Below, piece after piece: positions 42,475-52,300 of a stretch of DNA of 64,000 nucleotides. The notes beneath the pieces were generated by a model, which saw only the letters and a program-made list of their open reading frames with translations, had not been told where the DNA came from and did not search any database. Source of the DNA: an uncultured Aquimarina sp. GTDB taxonomy: Bacteria; Bacteroidota; Bacteroidia; Flavobacteriales; Flavobacteriaceae. The DNA is taken from NCBI GenBank assembly GCA_947496555.1, contig CANMDH010000016.1, forward strand, positions 1 through 64,000, read 5' to 3'. A program made the translations under genes and the position numbers. Every line of letters begins with the position of its first letter. Position 1 is the first letter of the stretch.

Positions 42475-43887
42475 TTACTTCCCGATGCAAAAATTAGCAA
42501 AGATATTTCCAAGCAAATCATCACTGGATATTTCTCCTGTGATCTCACCAAAATGATACAGCGCCTGACGGATATCTATAGCCATCAGGTCCCCAGAAAG
42601 TCCTGTGTCTAATCCATATTGTACCTTTTGGATTTCTTCAAGTGCTTTCAATAATGCATCATAGTGACGCGTATTGGTAACAATAGTTTCATTGTTACGC
42701 AGGGCTCCTGTATTTACAAATTCCAGAAGTTTGTTTTGTAACTCTTCGACCCCCAAACCAGTTTTCGCAGAAAGTAAATGAATGTTGTCGATCTCTGCAG
42801 TTAAATGATCAATTTGATCTTGTTGTAGTTTATCAATCTTATTAGCAACAATGATCAACGGTTTTTGAGGATATTTATTCCTGATTTGATTGATTTCGAT
42901 AATAACTTCTCTCCCTTTGGGGGAGATGTCGGAAGCAGAGGGGGCTGTTAATTGCGAACTGTCTACCAAATAAATCACTACCTGGGCCTGTTCAATTTTT
43001 TCGAAGGTTTTTTGTATACCAATACTTTCTACTACATCCTTGGTTTCTCGTATACCCGCGGTATCAATAAATCTGAAACCGATTCCCCCTATATTAATCT
43101 CATCTTCAATGGTATCACGAGTAGTTCCAGCTATCTCAGAAACTATAGCTCTTTCTTCGTTAAGCAGTGCGTTGAGCAATGTTGATTTTCCAACATTAGG
43201 CTCTCCTACAATCGCTACAGGAATTCCATTTTTGATAACATTTCCAACAGCAAAAGAATCGATCAGACGTTTTAAAACCTTAGTGATTCTGTTGATTAGG
43301 TCTTTAAATTGTGTACGATCAGCAAACTCTACATCTTCTTCAGCAAAATCAAGTTCTAATTCTATAAGAGAAGCAAAATTGAGCAGTTCATCTCTTAATT
43401 TTTTAATCTCATTAGAAAATCCACCGCGCATCTGTTGCATAGCAATTTGATGAGAAGCTTCAGAATCGGAAGCAATCAAATCTGCCACGGCTTCTGCTTG
43501 CGAAAGATCCAGTTTCCCATTCAGGAAAGCACGCAATGTAAACTCACCGGCATCTGCCATGCGACACCCTTTACGTAGTAAAAGTTGAATAATTTCTTGT
43601 TGAATATAGATAGAACCATGACAAGAAATCTCTATAGTTGGTTCTCCTGTATATGAATTGGTTCCTTTAAAAATAGATATTAGCACTTCATCCAATACTC
43701 GTTCTTCATCTACAATGTGCCCAAGATGTATCGTATGACTTTTTTGTTTGTCAAGCTCCTTTCCACTTACAGATCTAAATAAGGGAGAGCATATTGCAAT
43801 TGCATCCTTTCCCGACACACGAATTACTGCGATGGCGCCTGCTCCTGATGGAGTGGCTAAGGCTACTATAGTATCTTGTGGAATCAT
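42475..43887 (-). CDS. mnmE: tRNA modification GTPase MnmE
   Basis: A 470-residue GTPase that, with MnmG, adds carboxymethylaminomethyl or related groups at U34 of tRNAs. N-terminal folate-binding domain (DTIVALATPSGAGAIAVIRV), helical middle domain, inserted G domain with G1 GEPNVGKST, G2/G3 EIAGTTRD and DTAGIRET, G4 NKID. It ends in the invariant FCIGK, whose Cys is needed for activity. Complete despite the integrase beyond its 3' end. A -7-like TATTTTTG lies at 43914-43907 upstream of the start. Confidence 0.97.
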   Translation of the reverse strand: MIPQDTIVALATPSGAGAIAVIRVSGKDAIAICSPLFRSVSGKELDKQKSHTIHLGHIVDEERVLDEVLISIFKGTNSYTGEPTIEISCHGSIYIQQEIIQLLLRKGCRMADAGEFTLRAFLNGKLDLSQAEAVADLIASDSEASHQIAMQQMRGGFSNEIKKLRDELLNFASLIELELDFAEEDVEFADRTQFKDLINRITKVLKRLIDSFAVGNVIKNGIPVAIVGEPNVGKSTLLNALLNEERAIVSEIAGTTRDTIEDEINIGGIGFRFIDTAGIRETKDVVESIGIQKTFEKIEQAQVVIYLVDSSQLTAPSASDISPKGREVIIEINQIRNKYPQKPLIIVANKIDKLQQDQIDHLTAEIDNIHLLSAKTGLGVEELQNKLLEFVNTGALRNNETIVTNTRHYDALLKALEEIQKVQYGLDTGLSGDLMAIDIRQALYHFGEITGEISSDDLLGNIFANFCIGK

Positions 43888-44192
43888 AATCTTTCTTACT
43901 GAGTGGCAAAAATAGAGATTAATATACTCACTTTAAATACGCATTGTTAAACTTTTTTTGAGGAGTTGTTTTTCTTTTTTTATCTTGTGCATGGAAGAAG
44001 TTAAAATACTTCTATAGTATCTACCTCTTTTCCTCGTGGAAAAAAAGAATTAGGATAAAAATTGGATTCCGAATTAAGCAAACTACTTAATCACGGATAC
44101 ATTGGGAAATAATTTTGTTGTAATTGTGGTTACAGCAATTTTTATGTACGCTAAATTTAATGTCTAACCAATAATAACTAATTCTTATTCGT
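43888..44192. other. Divergent spacer between mnmE and the T9SS protease
   Basis: About 305 bp, A/T-rich, no gene. It should hold the promoters of both genes. CAAAAATA (43907-43914) is a good minus-strand -7 box for mnmE without a matching -33. On the plus strand TAAATTTA (44152-44159) resembles a -7 box, again without a good -33. Confidence 0.4.
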
Positions 44193-46637
44193 ATGAATTT
44201 ACAAAACACAAACTCAACTTATTTTAGCAAACCACATGCTGTGCAAAAATTAGGAGTCCTAATTTGCATGGTTTTTTTGATTTGTACCAATGTTACTTTA
44301 GCTCAAAATGAGTTAAAACGACATTATACAAAGTATGACCTGAATTTAAAATCAGCAATACAAAAAAGTAATAGTTCACAGATTATTACCGAAACTATTT
44401 CTGAAAAAGATGCTACCTGGTTACGTTTATTTTTTAAAGATGTAAGTCTTGGCCAAAGAAGCACGTTAACCATTACTTCGGCATTAGACGGAGCTACGCA
44501 AATTCTGACTTCTCAAACTATTAAAAACTGGAGTAATTCTAGTGCTTATTTTAATGGTGATAAAGTGACAATACAATTAACTGTAGCTCCTGGTGAAAGT
44601 GCTATTGGAGTCAACGTAAGAGAATTAAGCGTAGGTGAATTAGATCCTACAATAAAATCACAATGTGGATCAAATGACGATAGAGTAGATTCGAATGATG
44701 ATGCTATCGGTAGAATGGTGCCTATCGGGTGTACTGGTTGGATCATTACCAATGGTAAATTGGTAACCGCCGGACATTGCGTGGGTAGTAGTGCTCAGGT
44801 AATAGAATTTAATGTTCCGAAATCAAATCCTGATAGAAGTATTGTGCATCCGGGACCAGAGGATCAATACCCAATTGGTAATTTTGTTTCTCCATATCCT
44901 GGTAGTCCTAGTCAAGCAAATGATTGGGGAGTTTTTACCGCAAGTGCAAATTCGCAAACAGGTTTAACCCCTATCGAGGCACAAGGTAAATCTTTTAATG
45001 TGGTACAGGATGCCCCAAGTGGTAGTATCACCATTACTGGTTTTGGTACCGATACAGGGATCGATAATCAAACGCAGCAAACACACACTGGGCCATTATC
45101 TTCTGCAGATAATACTTTTGTGCGGTATAGAACAGATACTACCGGAGGTAACTCTGGAAGCCCTATTATAGATACAGCAACAGGAAATGCGGTAGGAGTT
45201 CATGCCTACGGAGGATGTTCTGGATCGGGTGGTTCAAATTCGGGAGAGAGAGCAACCATACCTGCCTTTTGGGATGCGATGGGTCTAGGTACGCCACCAC
45301 CGCCACCGCCAAGTGAAGATTGCGCAGGCGATGTGTCTTCTTTTCCATTTGATGAGAGCTTCGAATCCAGTTTTGGACAATGGGCTCAGGCTTCGTCGGG
45401 AGATGATCTGAATTGGACTAGAAATTCTGGAGGAACTCCATCAAACGGAACCGGACCTAGTAGTGCGCCGGATGGAAATACATATATTTATGTAGAAGCT
45501 TCAGGAAACGGAACAGGATATCCTAACAAAAGAGCGATCTTAAACTCTCCTTGTTTAAACTTCAGTGGTTTAACAGAACCAAGCCTAACCTTTCAATATC
45601 ATATGTTAGGAAGTGCTATCAATAGCCTTGATGTTGAAGCCAGAACAAATAATGATGGTAGCTGGACTAGTGTCTTTAGTAGAACAGGAGAGCAAGGAAG
45701 TAACTGGAATGCGGCAGATGTTGACCTTGCTGCCTATGCGGGAGAAGCTAGCGTTCAGTTACGATTTAATGTAGTTACCGGTTCTGGTGGAAGCGGCTGG
45801 CAAAGTGATATTGCTATCGATGATGTAAGTATCCAAAATGGTTCCGGTACTCCACCACCACCGCCTACTTGTGATACCATCAATTTTAATGATTTTACAA
45901 TCACTTCATTCTCTAATCAGGATTCTTCAGGAAACTTCTCTGTCGGAAATGGAGGAGAGGCTTTATCCTTAACTAATAATACTTGGAAATACATTGCTTT
46001 TAATTACAATGTAACAGCCAATACGGTTATAGAGTTTGATTTCAGTAGTACATCGCAAGGAGAAATTCACGCGGTAGGTTTTGAAGATGATAATACGTTG
46101 ACATCGTCAAGATATTTCAAAGTTCATGGTACTCAAAACTACGGGGTTACTAACTATGATAATTATTCGGGCGGTACGACAACCTATGTAATACCAGTAG
46201 GAAGTTTCTATACAGGATCCATGGATCGATTGGTATTTATTAATGACAATGATGCTGGTTCTGGAAACAATTCTACCTTCTCTAATGTGAAAATCTATGA
46301 AGGGTCTTGTGGACAGTCTGCTCTTACCGAGAGTATTGTTGAACGTGGGTCTATTACTCCTGTTTTAGGTTTGGATGATGAATATAGCGCTTTCAGTTCG
46401 AAAATATTTCCTAACCCCGCAAGAGATGCGTTCTCTATTTCTATTAATAATAATATTAAAGGAGACGTAAATGCGTTTGTTTATACTATTTTGGGAAGAA
46501 GAAAAGCACAAATCAAACTTTCTTCTGGCGATAATAGGATATCGACTCGCAGTTTTGGTCTCGGAACAGGAATTTATCTTGTGAAGATAGAGCATAAAGG
46601 AAACGTTCTAAGTACTCAGAAGCTAATTATAAATTAA
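44193..46637 (+). CDS. T9SS-secreted trypsin-like serine protease with MAM-like domain
   Basis: An 814-residue exported protease. Signal peptide to about residue 38 (CTNVTLAQN). A short domain precedes an S1-type catalytic domain: GCTGWIITNGKLVTAGHCVG (His ~195), ANDWGVF (Asp ~242), TTGGNSGSPIID (Ser ~320). A proline hinge (TPPPPPPS) leads to a MAM/jelly-roll domain (~385-550, ESSFGQWAQASSGDDLNWTR; LRFNVVTGSGGSGWQSDIAI). Another PPPPP hinge leads to a beta-sandwich, then a type A T9SS sorting domain (KIFPNPARDAFSI; GIYLVKIEHKGNVLSTQKLI). Domains are intact, so it is probably a secreted digestive enzyme. A strong terminator follows. Confidence 0.92.
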   Translation: MNLQNTNSTYFSKPHAVQKLGVLICMVFLICTNVTLAQNELKRHYTKYDLNLKSAIQKSNSSQIITETISEKDATWLRLFFKDVSLGQRSTLTITSALDGATQILTSQTIKNWSNSSAYFNGDKVTIQLTVAPGESAIGVNVRELSVGELDPTIKSQCGSNDDRVDSNDDAIGRMVPIGCTGWIITNGKLVTAGHCVGSSAQVIEFNVPKSNPDRSIVHPGPEDQYPIGNFVSPYPGSPSQANDWGVFTASANSQTGLTPIEAQGKSFNVVQDAPSGSITITGFGTDTGIDNQTQQTHTGPLSSADNTFVRYRTDTTGGNSGSPIIDTATGNAVGVHAYGGCSGSGGSNSGERATIPAFWDAMGLGTPPPPPPSEDCAGDVSSFPFDESFESSFGQWAQASSGDDLNWTRNSGGTPSNGTGPSSAPDGNTYIYVEASGNGTGYPNKRAILNSPCLNFSGLTEPSLTFQYHMLGSAINSLDVEARTNNDGSWTSVFSRTGEQGSNWNAADVDLAAYAGEASVQLRFNVVTGSGGSGWQSDIAIDDVSIQNGSGTPPPPPTCDTINFNDFTITSFSNQDSSGNFSVGNGGEALSLTNNTWKYIAFNYNVTANTVIEFDFSSTSQGEIHAVGFEDDNTLTSSRYFKVHGTQNYGVTNYDNYSGGTTTYVIPVGSFYTGSMDRLVFINDNDAGSGNNSTFSNVKIYEGSCGQSALTESIVERGSITPVLGLDDEYSAFSSKIFPNPARDAFSISINNNIKGDVNAFVYTILGRRKAQIKLSSGDNRISTRSFGLGTGIYLVKIEHKGNVLSTQKLIIN

Positions 46638-46673
46638 AATAACATTATAGAAGACATTAAATTTAAAGCAAAG

Positions 46674-46702
46674 CATCCCGATTTTTTCGGGATGTTTTTT
46701 TG
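46674..46702 (+). terminator. Rho-independent terminator of the T9SS protease gene
   Basis: CATCCCGA (46674-46681) and TCGGGATG (46687-46694) form an 8-bp stem with a 5-base T loop, followed by TTTTTTTG. It lies 37 bp beyond the stop codon. Confidence 0.85.
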
Positions 46703-46810
46703 TCTTAAACTTTGATGTACATTGTAACAAAATGCAATTTTTTTCGTCATATAAGTAGTTATTGCTAAAAATATTAGCAAATTCATCAATCAACTAAAAA
46801 AACACGCATC

Positions 46811-47149
46811 ATGAGAGAAGACAAATCAGTATTAGTTATTACCCATTTATCCCAGTTATTGGATCTTATTACTGGGTTTGGGGGATTTATAGTGCCTTTA
46901 ATTCTTTGGTTAACCCAGAGAGAAAGGGTACTGGCTATGGATGAGCATGGGAAATCCATAATGAATTTCCAGATAAGTATGTTTATATATGCTATTATCT
47001 GTATTCCATTAACCTTGTTATTTGGATTAGGTGCTTTAGGATTAATTGGTATTGCCATATTGTGTTTTATATTTCCTATTCTTAACGCAATTAAGGCAAG
47101 TAATGGAGAAACACCTTCGTATCCATTATCATTAAACATAATTAAGTAA
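46811..47149 (+). CDS. DUF4870 membrane protein
   Basis: A 112-residue integral membrane protein of the DUF4870 (TMEM-like) family: LVITHLSQLLDLITGFGGFI, PLILWLTQRERVLAMDEHGK, then two helices (FMIYAIICIPLTLLFGLGAL-like and IGIAILCFIFPILNAIKASN). Its role is unknown. It converges with amt and shares the bidirectional terminator at 47154-47185. A TTGCTAA...TTAGCAA inverted repeat (46762-46780) lies just upstream. Confidence 0.85.
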   Translation: MREDKSVLVITHLSQLLDLITGFGGFIVPLILWLTQRERVLAMDEHGKSIMNFQISMFIYAIICIPLTLLFGLGALGLIGIAILCFIFPILNAIKASNGETPSYPLSLNIIK

Positions 47150-47153
47150 TAAA

Positions 47154-47185
47154 AAAGCGGGAGATTTTATGAAACCTCCCGCTTT
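47154..47185. terminator. Bidirectional terminator between DUF4870 and amt
   Basis: AAAGCGGGAG (47154-47163) and CTCCCGCTTT (47176-47185) form a 10-bp stem with A-runs on the left and T-runs on the right, so it can stop transcripts from both convergent genes. The GCGGGAG core matches the nosZ terminator. Confidence 0.85.
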
Positions 47186-47207
47186 ATTGGTCAACACTAT
47201 TTAAGCT

Positions 47208-48458
47208 CTAGTGTTGGTTAAGTCTAAAATCTGGATAAGCGTCCATACCATGTTCATGACTATCTAATCCATCAATTTCTTCTTTTTCAGAAACCCTGAT
47301 TCCGATAGTTTTCTTAAGAGTAAAGATGATAATAAATGCAGTAGTTAAACAAAATCCACCTACAATTAATACACTAAGTCCTTGCACCAAAAACTGGTCA
47401 AATCCTGCTTTTGCTCCGAAAATTCCCACGGCCAAAGTTCCCCAAATACCACATATTAAATGCACTGCAATAGCACCAACAGGGTCATCCAGTTTCAATT
47501 TGTCTATTAGGGCAACGCCAAGAACAATAATTATACCGGCAAGCAGTCCAATAACCACGGCTTCATTTGGGGACATTAGATCCGCTCCAGCCGTAATTCC
47601 TACCAATCCACCAAGAATTCCGTTTAAAAACATGGTAAGATCGTAGTTTTTGTAAAGTATTGTTGAAAGGATAAAAGCTCCTATACCACCAGCAGCGGCT
47701 GCCAAACATGTAGTTACCAAAACCAATGAAGTACCTGCAGGGTCTGCAGAAAGCACTGATCCACCGTTAAATCCGAACCATCCTAACCAAAGGATCAATA
47801 CTCCGGCAGCGGCAATCGGTATGTTATGCCCTGGTATCGCTTGTGGTTTTCCTTCTGAACTGAATTTTCCAATTCTTGATCCCAATAGAGCCACGGCAAC
47901 CAAAGCAGCCCAACCTCCTACAGAGTGAACTAGGGTAGAACCGGCAAAGTCATAGAATCCTTCAGCCTCTCCTATTGATAAAGAAGATAGAAAACCGCTT
48001 CCCCATTGCCAAGAACCTACGATCGGATATACTAAGCCTACATAGATAACTGTAAAGATCATAAAGGCTCCAAGTTTAATACGTTCAGCAACAGCTCCAG
48101 ATACAATAGTTGCAGCAGTAGCAGCAAACATTCCCTGGAATAAGAAATCTGTCCACCAGGTGTATCCTCCATCTGCATATTCTGGTGTCATTCCATTCTC
48201 TGGCGCGGCAATACCAAAACCAGCAAATTTTAAGAATCCGAAGTCTCCATCTTCAAATCCCGGATACATCAAGTTAAATCCACCAATGTAGTACATCAAT
48301 AACCCTACACAGATGATGAATACGTTTTTAAATAATATGTTGATTGTGTTTTTTTGTCGAGTTAATCCAATTTCTAAAAAAGAAAACCCTAAGTGCATGA
48401 AAAATACAAGTGCTGTACACACCATCATCCATACATTGTTCGTAGTTAAAAGTTCCAT
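47208..48458 (-). CDS. amt: Ammonium transporter Amt
   Basis: A 416-residue inner-membrane channel/transporter with 11 expected helices. Amt hallmarks: MGFSFLEIGLTRQKNTINIL-type first helices, YDFAGSTLVHSVGGWAALVA (pore-region His), WLGWFGFNGGS and AVHLICGIWGTLAVGIFG. The C-terminal cytoplasmic tail (RVSEKEEIDGLDSHEHGMDA) contains the conserved region that interacts with PII proteins. It follows glnK by 65 bp, giving the classic glnK-amt pair, here in the order glnK then amt. It supplies ammonium to the GltBD route on the other side of the divergent promoter. Confidence 0.95.
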   Translation of the reverse strand: MELLTTNNVWMMVCTALVFFMHLGFSFLEIGLTRQKNTINILFKNVFIICVGLLMYYIGGFNLMYPGFEDGDFGFLKFAGFGIAAPENGMTPEYADGGYTWWTDFLFQGMFAATAATIVSGAVAERIKLGAFMIFTVIYVGLVYPIVGSWQWGSGFLSSLSIGEAEGFYDFAGSTLVHSVGGWAALVAVALLGSRIGKFSSEGKPQAIPGHNIPIAAAGVLILWLGWFGFNGGSVLSADPAGTSLVLVTTCLAAAAGGIGAFILSTILYKNYDLTMFLNGILGGLVGITAGADLMSPNEAVVIGLLAGIIIVLGVALIDKLKLDDPVGAIAVHLICGIWGTLAVGIFGAKAGFDQFLVQGLSVLIVGGFCLTTAFIIIFTLKKTIGIRVSEKEEIDGLDSHEHGMDAYPDFRLNQH

Positions 48459-48523
48459 TGTTTAATGACTATTAAAATTATTTTTTGTTTTCAGTTGGTA
48501 ATTGTTATGCTATTGATAAGGCA

Positions 48524-48862
48524 TTAGTTTAAAGTCTCTCCGCCTTTTTCAGATGTTCGAATTCTATAGGCTTCTTCAATATCAGAAACAAATATTTTCC
48601 CATCACCTACTTCTCCTGTTTTTGCAGCTTCTAATATTGTAGCTATAGCGACTTCTACAAATTCGTCATTTACAACGATAGATAAATAGCGTCTTTGGAT
48701 ATCTGTAGTGCTATAAGAAATCCCTCTATATACACTTCCCTTTTTTTCGTGCCCAACACCGGTTACATCCCAATAAGAAAAAAACATAACTCCCTTGTCA
48801 TGTAAAGCTTCCTTTACAGCTCGGTATTTTGATCTTCTAATAATTGCTTCTATTTTCTTCAT
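48524..48862 (-). CDS. glnK: PII signal transduction protein GlnK
   Basis: A 112-residue PII-family regulator that binds ATP/ADP and 2-oxoglutarate and gates Amt. The fold is clear: MKKIEAIIRRSKYRAVKEAL and the B-loop TGEVGDGKIFVSDIEEAYRI. The T-loop is divergent: SVYRGISYSTTDIQRRYLSI with Tyr50 near the usual uridylylation position, but without the usual KxxIE motif. So regulation by GlnD-type uridylylation is uncertain. It is transcribed before amt. Confidence 0.93.
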   Translation of the reverse strand: MKKIEAIIRRSKYRAVKEALHDKGVMFFSYWDVTGVGHEKKGSVYRGISYSTTDIQRRYLSIVVNDEFVEVAIATILEAAKTGEVGDGKIFVSDIEEAYRIRTSEKGGETLN

Positions 48863-48898
48863 AAAGAATAAAAGTTAAAATTAATGTTAAATTCGAAT

Positions 48899-48931
48899 CA
48901 AAAATATGTGAAATTATTTTTTACATCCAAA
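48899..48931 (-). promoter_or_regulatory. Candidate promoter of glnK-amt
   Basis: On the minus strand, TTTG (48931-48928), 21 bases, then TATTTTTG (48906-48899) fit the Bacteroidota promoter consensus, spacing slightly long. The start codon lies 36 bp further on. Confidence 0.55.
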
Positions 48932-48973
48932 TTTTATGGGGTAATCACGTAATTTTTATCATTTTTTAATATT

Positions 48974-48996
48974 TACCCCCTAAAAAATTAGGGGTA
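48974..48996. promoter_or_regulatory. Inverted repeat in the glnK/gltB divergent region
   Basis: TACCCCCTAA (48974-48983) and TTAGGGGTA (48988-48996) are inverted repeats differing by one extra C. It is the only G/C-rich island in this 439-bp A/T-rich spacer between two nitrogen-assimilation operons, so it is a candidate operator for a nitrogen regulator acting on both. The rest of the spacer (48863-49301) shows no gene. Confidence 0.5.
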
Positions 48997-49254
48997 CATA
49001 TTTTTTAGAGTAAAAAATGATGATTTCGCACTGCAGAAATTCATGTTTTTTACGAAAACGTTTTCATTAGAATTTGTTGAGTATCAATAGGGTGTGATTT
49101 TGCGTGAAATCCCATTTTTATTGGGAAAACAGCATTATCAAATTCGTAATTAGAGGACCTTATTTTGTGATTATTTTATCCATTAGGGACTTTTTTTATC
49201 GAGCTCAGAAAAGTGAAGTTGAATGCTTCTATTTTCTTTCCCATTCCTTAATGA

Positions 49255-49286
49255 TTTGTTAATTTCATGAACTTGAAATACTTTTT
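49255..49286 (+). promoter_or_regulatory. Candidate promoter of gltBD
   Basis: TTTG (49255-49258), 20 bases, then TACTTTTT (49279-49286), one base from TAnnTTTG. The ATG of gltB follows 15 bp later, giving a short leader. Confidence 0.45.
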
Positions 49287-49301
49287 AGATCGGAAAATAT
49301 T

Positions 49302-52300
49302 ATGAAGAAACAAGGAATGTATCTACCAGAATTCGAACACGACGCATGTGGTGCCGGATTTATATGTAGCTTAGAAGGAAAAAAGTCAAATGACATTATT
49401 CACAAAGCACTTGAGATCCTCGAGAAGTTAGAACATCGAGGAGCTGTAAGTTCAGATGGTAAAACAGGAGATGGTGCAGGAATATTGATTGATATTCCGC
49501 ATGATTTTTTTGTTGAGCATTGTGATTTTGATCTTCCAGAGTCTGGTGAGTATGCGGTAAGTAATGTTTTCTTACCAAAGAAAGATAATCAGAGACAGTT
49601 CTGCATCAATACATTCGAAAAGAATATTGAAGATCAAGGATTGGTATTATTAGGATGGAGAGATGTTCCTGTTGATCATATACATCTTGGAGAAATAGCG
49701 GCCACTACAGAACCTTTCATTAAACAAATATTTATAGGTAAGGGGGATAAAGATCAAAGTTATTTTGATTTTAATCTGAAGTTGTTTACTGCCAGAAAAG
49801 TAACAGAACATACAATATATAGTTCTAAACTTTCTGAAAGTAAGTTTTTCTACTTGCCAAGTTTATCAACTAAAACCTTAATCTTTAAAGGGCTTTTAAT
49901 GCCTGAAGATATTAAGTTATATTATAAGGACTTGTTGGACCCAAAGGTGGTTACCAGATTGGCGTTGGTACACCAGCGATTCTCGACCAATACATTTCCT
50001 ACCTGGGATTTGGCACAGCCTTTCCGATATATGTGTCATAACGGCGAAATCAATACCCTAAGAGGTAATGTGACCAGAATGCGTTCTCGTGAGGAGTTAT
50101 TAGAAAGTGATTGGTTTGGTGAGGATATCAAAAAAATACTTCCGGTTATATTAAAAGGGAAATCAGATTCTGCGTCCATGGATATGGTAGTAGAACTATT
50201 ATTAATGACCGGTAGATCTTTACCCGAGGTAATGATGATGATGGTACCAGAGGCATGGGAGAAAAACCCAGAAATGTCTGAAGCCAAAAAAGCGTTCTAC
50301 GAATACAACTCATGTGCTATGGAACCTTGGGATGGTCCGGCTTCTATTCCATTTACAGATGGTAATTATATTGGCGCAGTATTAGATAGAAATGGTTTAA
50401 GACCTTCTCGATATACGGTAACAAAGGATGGGTATGTTATAATGTCTTCAGAAACTGGAGTGGTTGATATCGAACCTGGTAATATTAAGTTACATGGTCG
50501 ACTAGAACCAGGTAAAATGTTCCTGGTAAATATGGGTGAAGGAAGAATAGTAAATGATGAAGAAATAAAAGAAGAAATTGCATCCAAACACCCATATAGA
50601 AAATGGCTCGATAAAAATCTGGTGCATCTTAAGGATATACCTTATAATGATTGTCCATTGTTTTTAGGAGAAGAAACCATGGCAAAGCGTAAAGAAGTAT
50701 TTGGATATACACAGGAAGATATAGATACCATTATTGCGCCTATGGGACAACTTGGTAAAGAACCAATTGGTTCTATGGGATCGGATACACCAATCGCTGT
50801 TCTATCTGAACGTCCACAACTGATTTATAATTATTTCAAACAATTATTTGCACAGGTAACCAATCCGCCATTAGATGGTATTCGTGAAGAATTGATCTGT
50901 GATATTAGTTTAACACTAGGTGCAGATCAAAATATTTTTAATATTAATGCGAAACACTGCAATAAATTAAAGATCCAGAATCCTGTAATTTCTAAAGAGG
51001 ATCTGGATAAGATCAAGACCTACTCTGATAAAGGCTTTAAATCAACTTCGGTTCCGATGTTATATAACATCAACAGAGGCCTCAACGGACTTGAAGATGC
51101 TTTAGAAAAAGTATTAAAAGATGCTTCAGAAGCTATTGATGAAGGAACTAATATTATTATCCTTTCTGATAGAAATGTAAGCAAGCATAGAGCGCCAATA
51201 CCAGCCTTATTAGGATGTGCGTATGTAAATAGTGGATTACAAAAATTAGGTAAGCGTTCTAAAGTAAGTATTATTGTAGAGTCTGCAGAACCGAGAGAAG
51301 TTCACCATTTTGCATTATTATTTGGATACGGAGCAAGTGCCATAAATCCATATATGGTAAATGAGATTATTGGCGAACAAATAAAAGAGAACAACATTAC
51401 CGATCTAACTTTTGAAGATGCTATCTACAACTATAACAAAGCTGTAGGTAAAGGAGTATTGAAGGTGATGAACAAAATTGGAATCTCTACCTTGAATTCC
51501 TATAGAAGTTCTCAATTATTCGAATGTATTGGTATTAATACTAAAGTTGTAGATCAATATTTCCCAAATACGGCTACACGTATAGAAGGGATTGGATTAT
51601 ATGAAATTGAAAAAGAGATTTCAAAACGTCACAAAAGAGCCTATGTAGAAAGAGAAGTAGATGCTAATTTAGATCTTGAGATAGGAGGGCAGTACAGGTG
51701 GAGACGTAATGGAGAGAAACACCAATTTAATCCACTATCTGTAGCCAAATTACAGAAATCTGTTCGTGATAATGATCCAAAAACCTATAAAGAATATGCC
51801 AAATTGATCAATGATCAGTCCAAAGCATTGATGACCATTCGTGGGTTACTAGAATTTTCTAATTATGACCCAATTCCGATTGATGAAGTAGAGCCTTGGA
51901 CTGAAATTGTAAAGCGATTTAAAACAGGAGCTATGTCTTATGGGTCCATTAGCCAGGAAGCTCATGAGAATCTTGCCATTGCGATGAACCGTATCGGAGG
52001 TAAGAGTAATTCTGGAGAAGGAGGAGAGAATCCGTTAAGATTCTACAAAGATGTAAATGGCGACTGGAAAAATAGTGCGATCAAGCAAGTGGCATCAGGA
52101 CGATTTGGAGTGTCTTCAAATTATCTTACTAGTGCAGCCGAGATTCAGATAAAAATGGCGCAAGGTGCCAAGCCAGGAGAAGGAGGGCAATTGCCAGGAC
52201 CAAAAGTGAATCCCGAAATTGCCAAGACTCGTAATTCTACACCGTATGTGGGATTAATTTCTCCACCGCCACATCACGATATTTATTCAATTGAAGACTT

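Noticed and set aside
44047-44077. AATTAGGATAAAAATTGGATTCCGAATT as a third Rrf2 operator
   Set aside because: Alignment with the two good sites needs a gap of about four bases, and the downstream protease gene has no link to NO stress.
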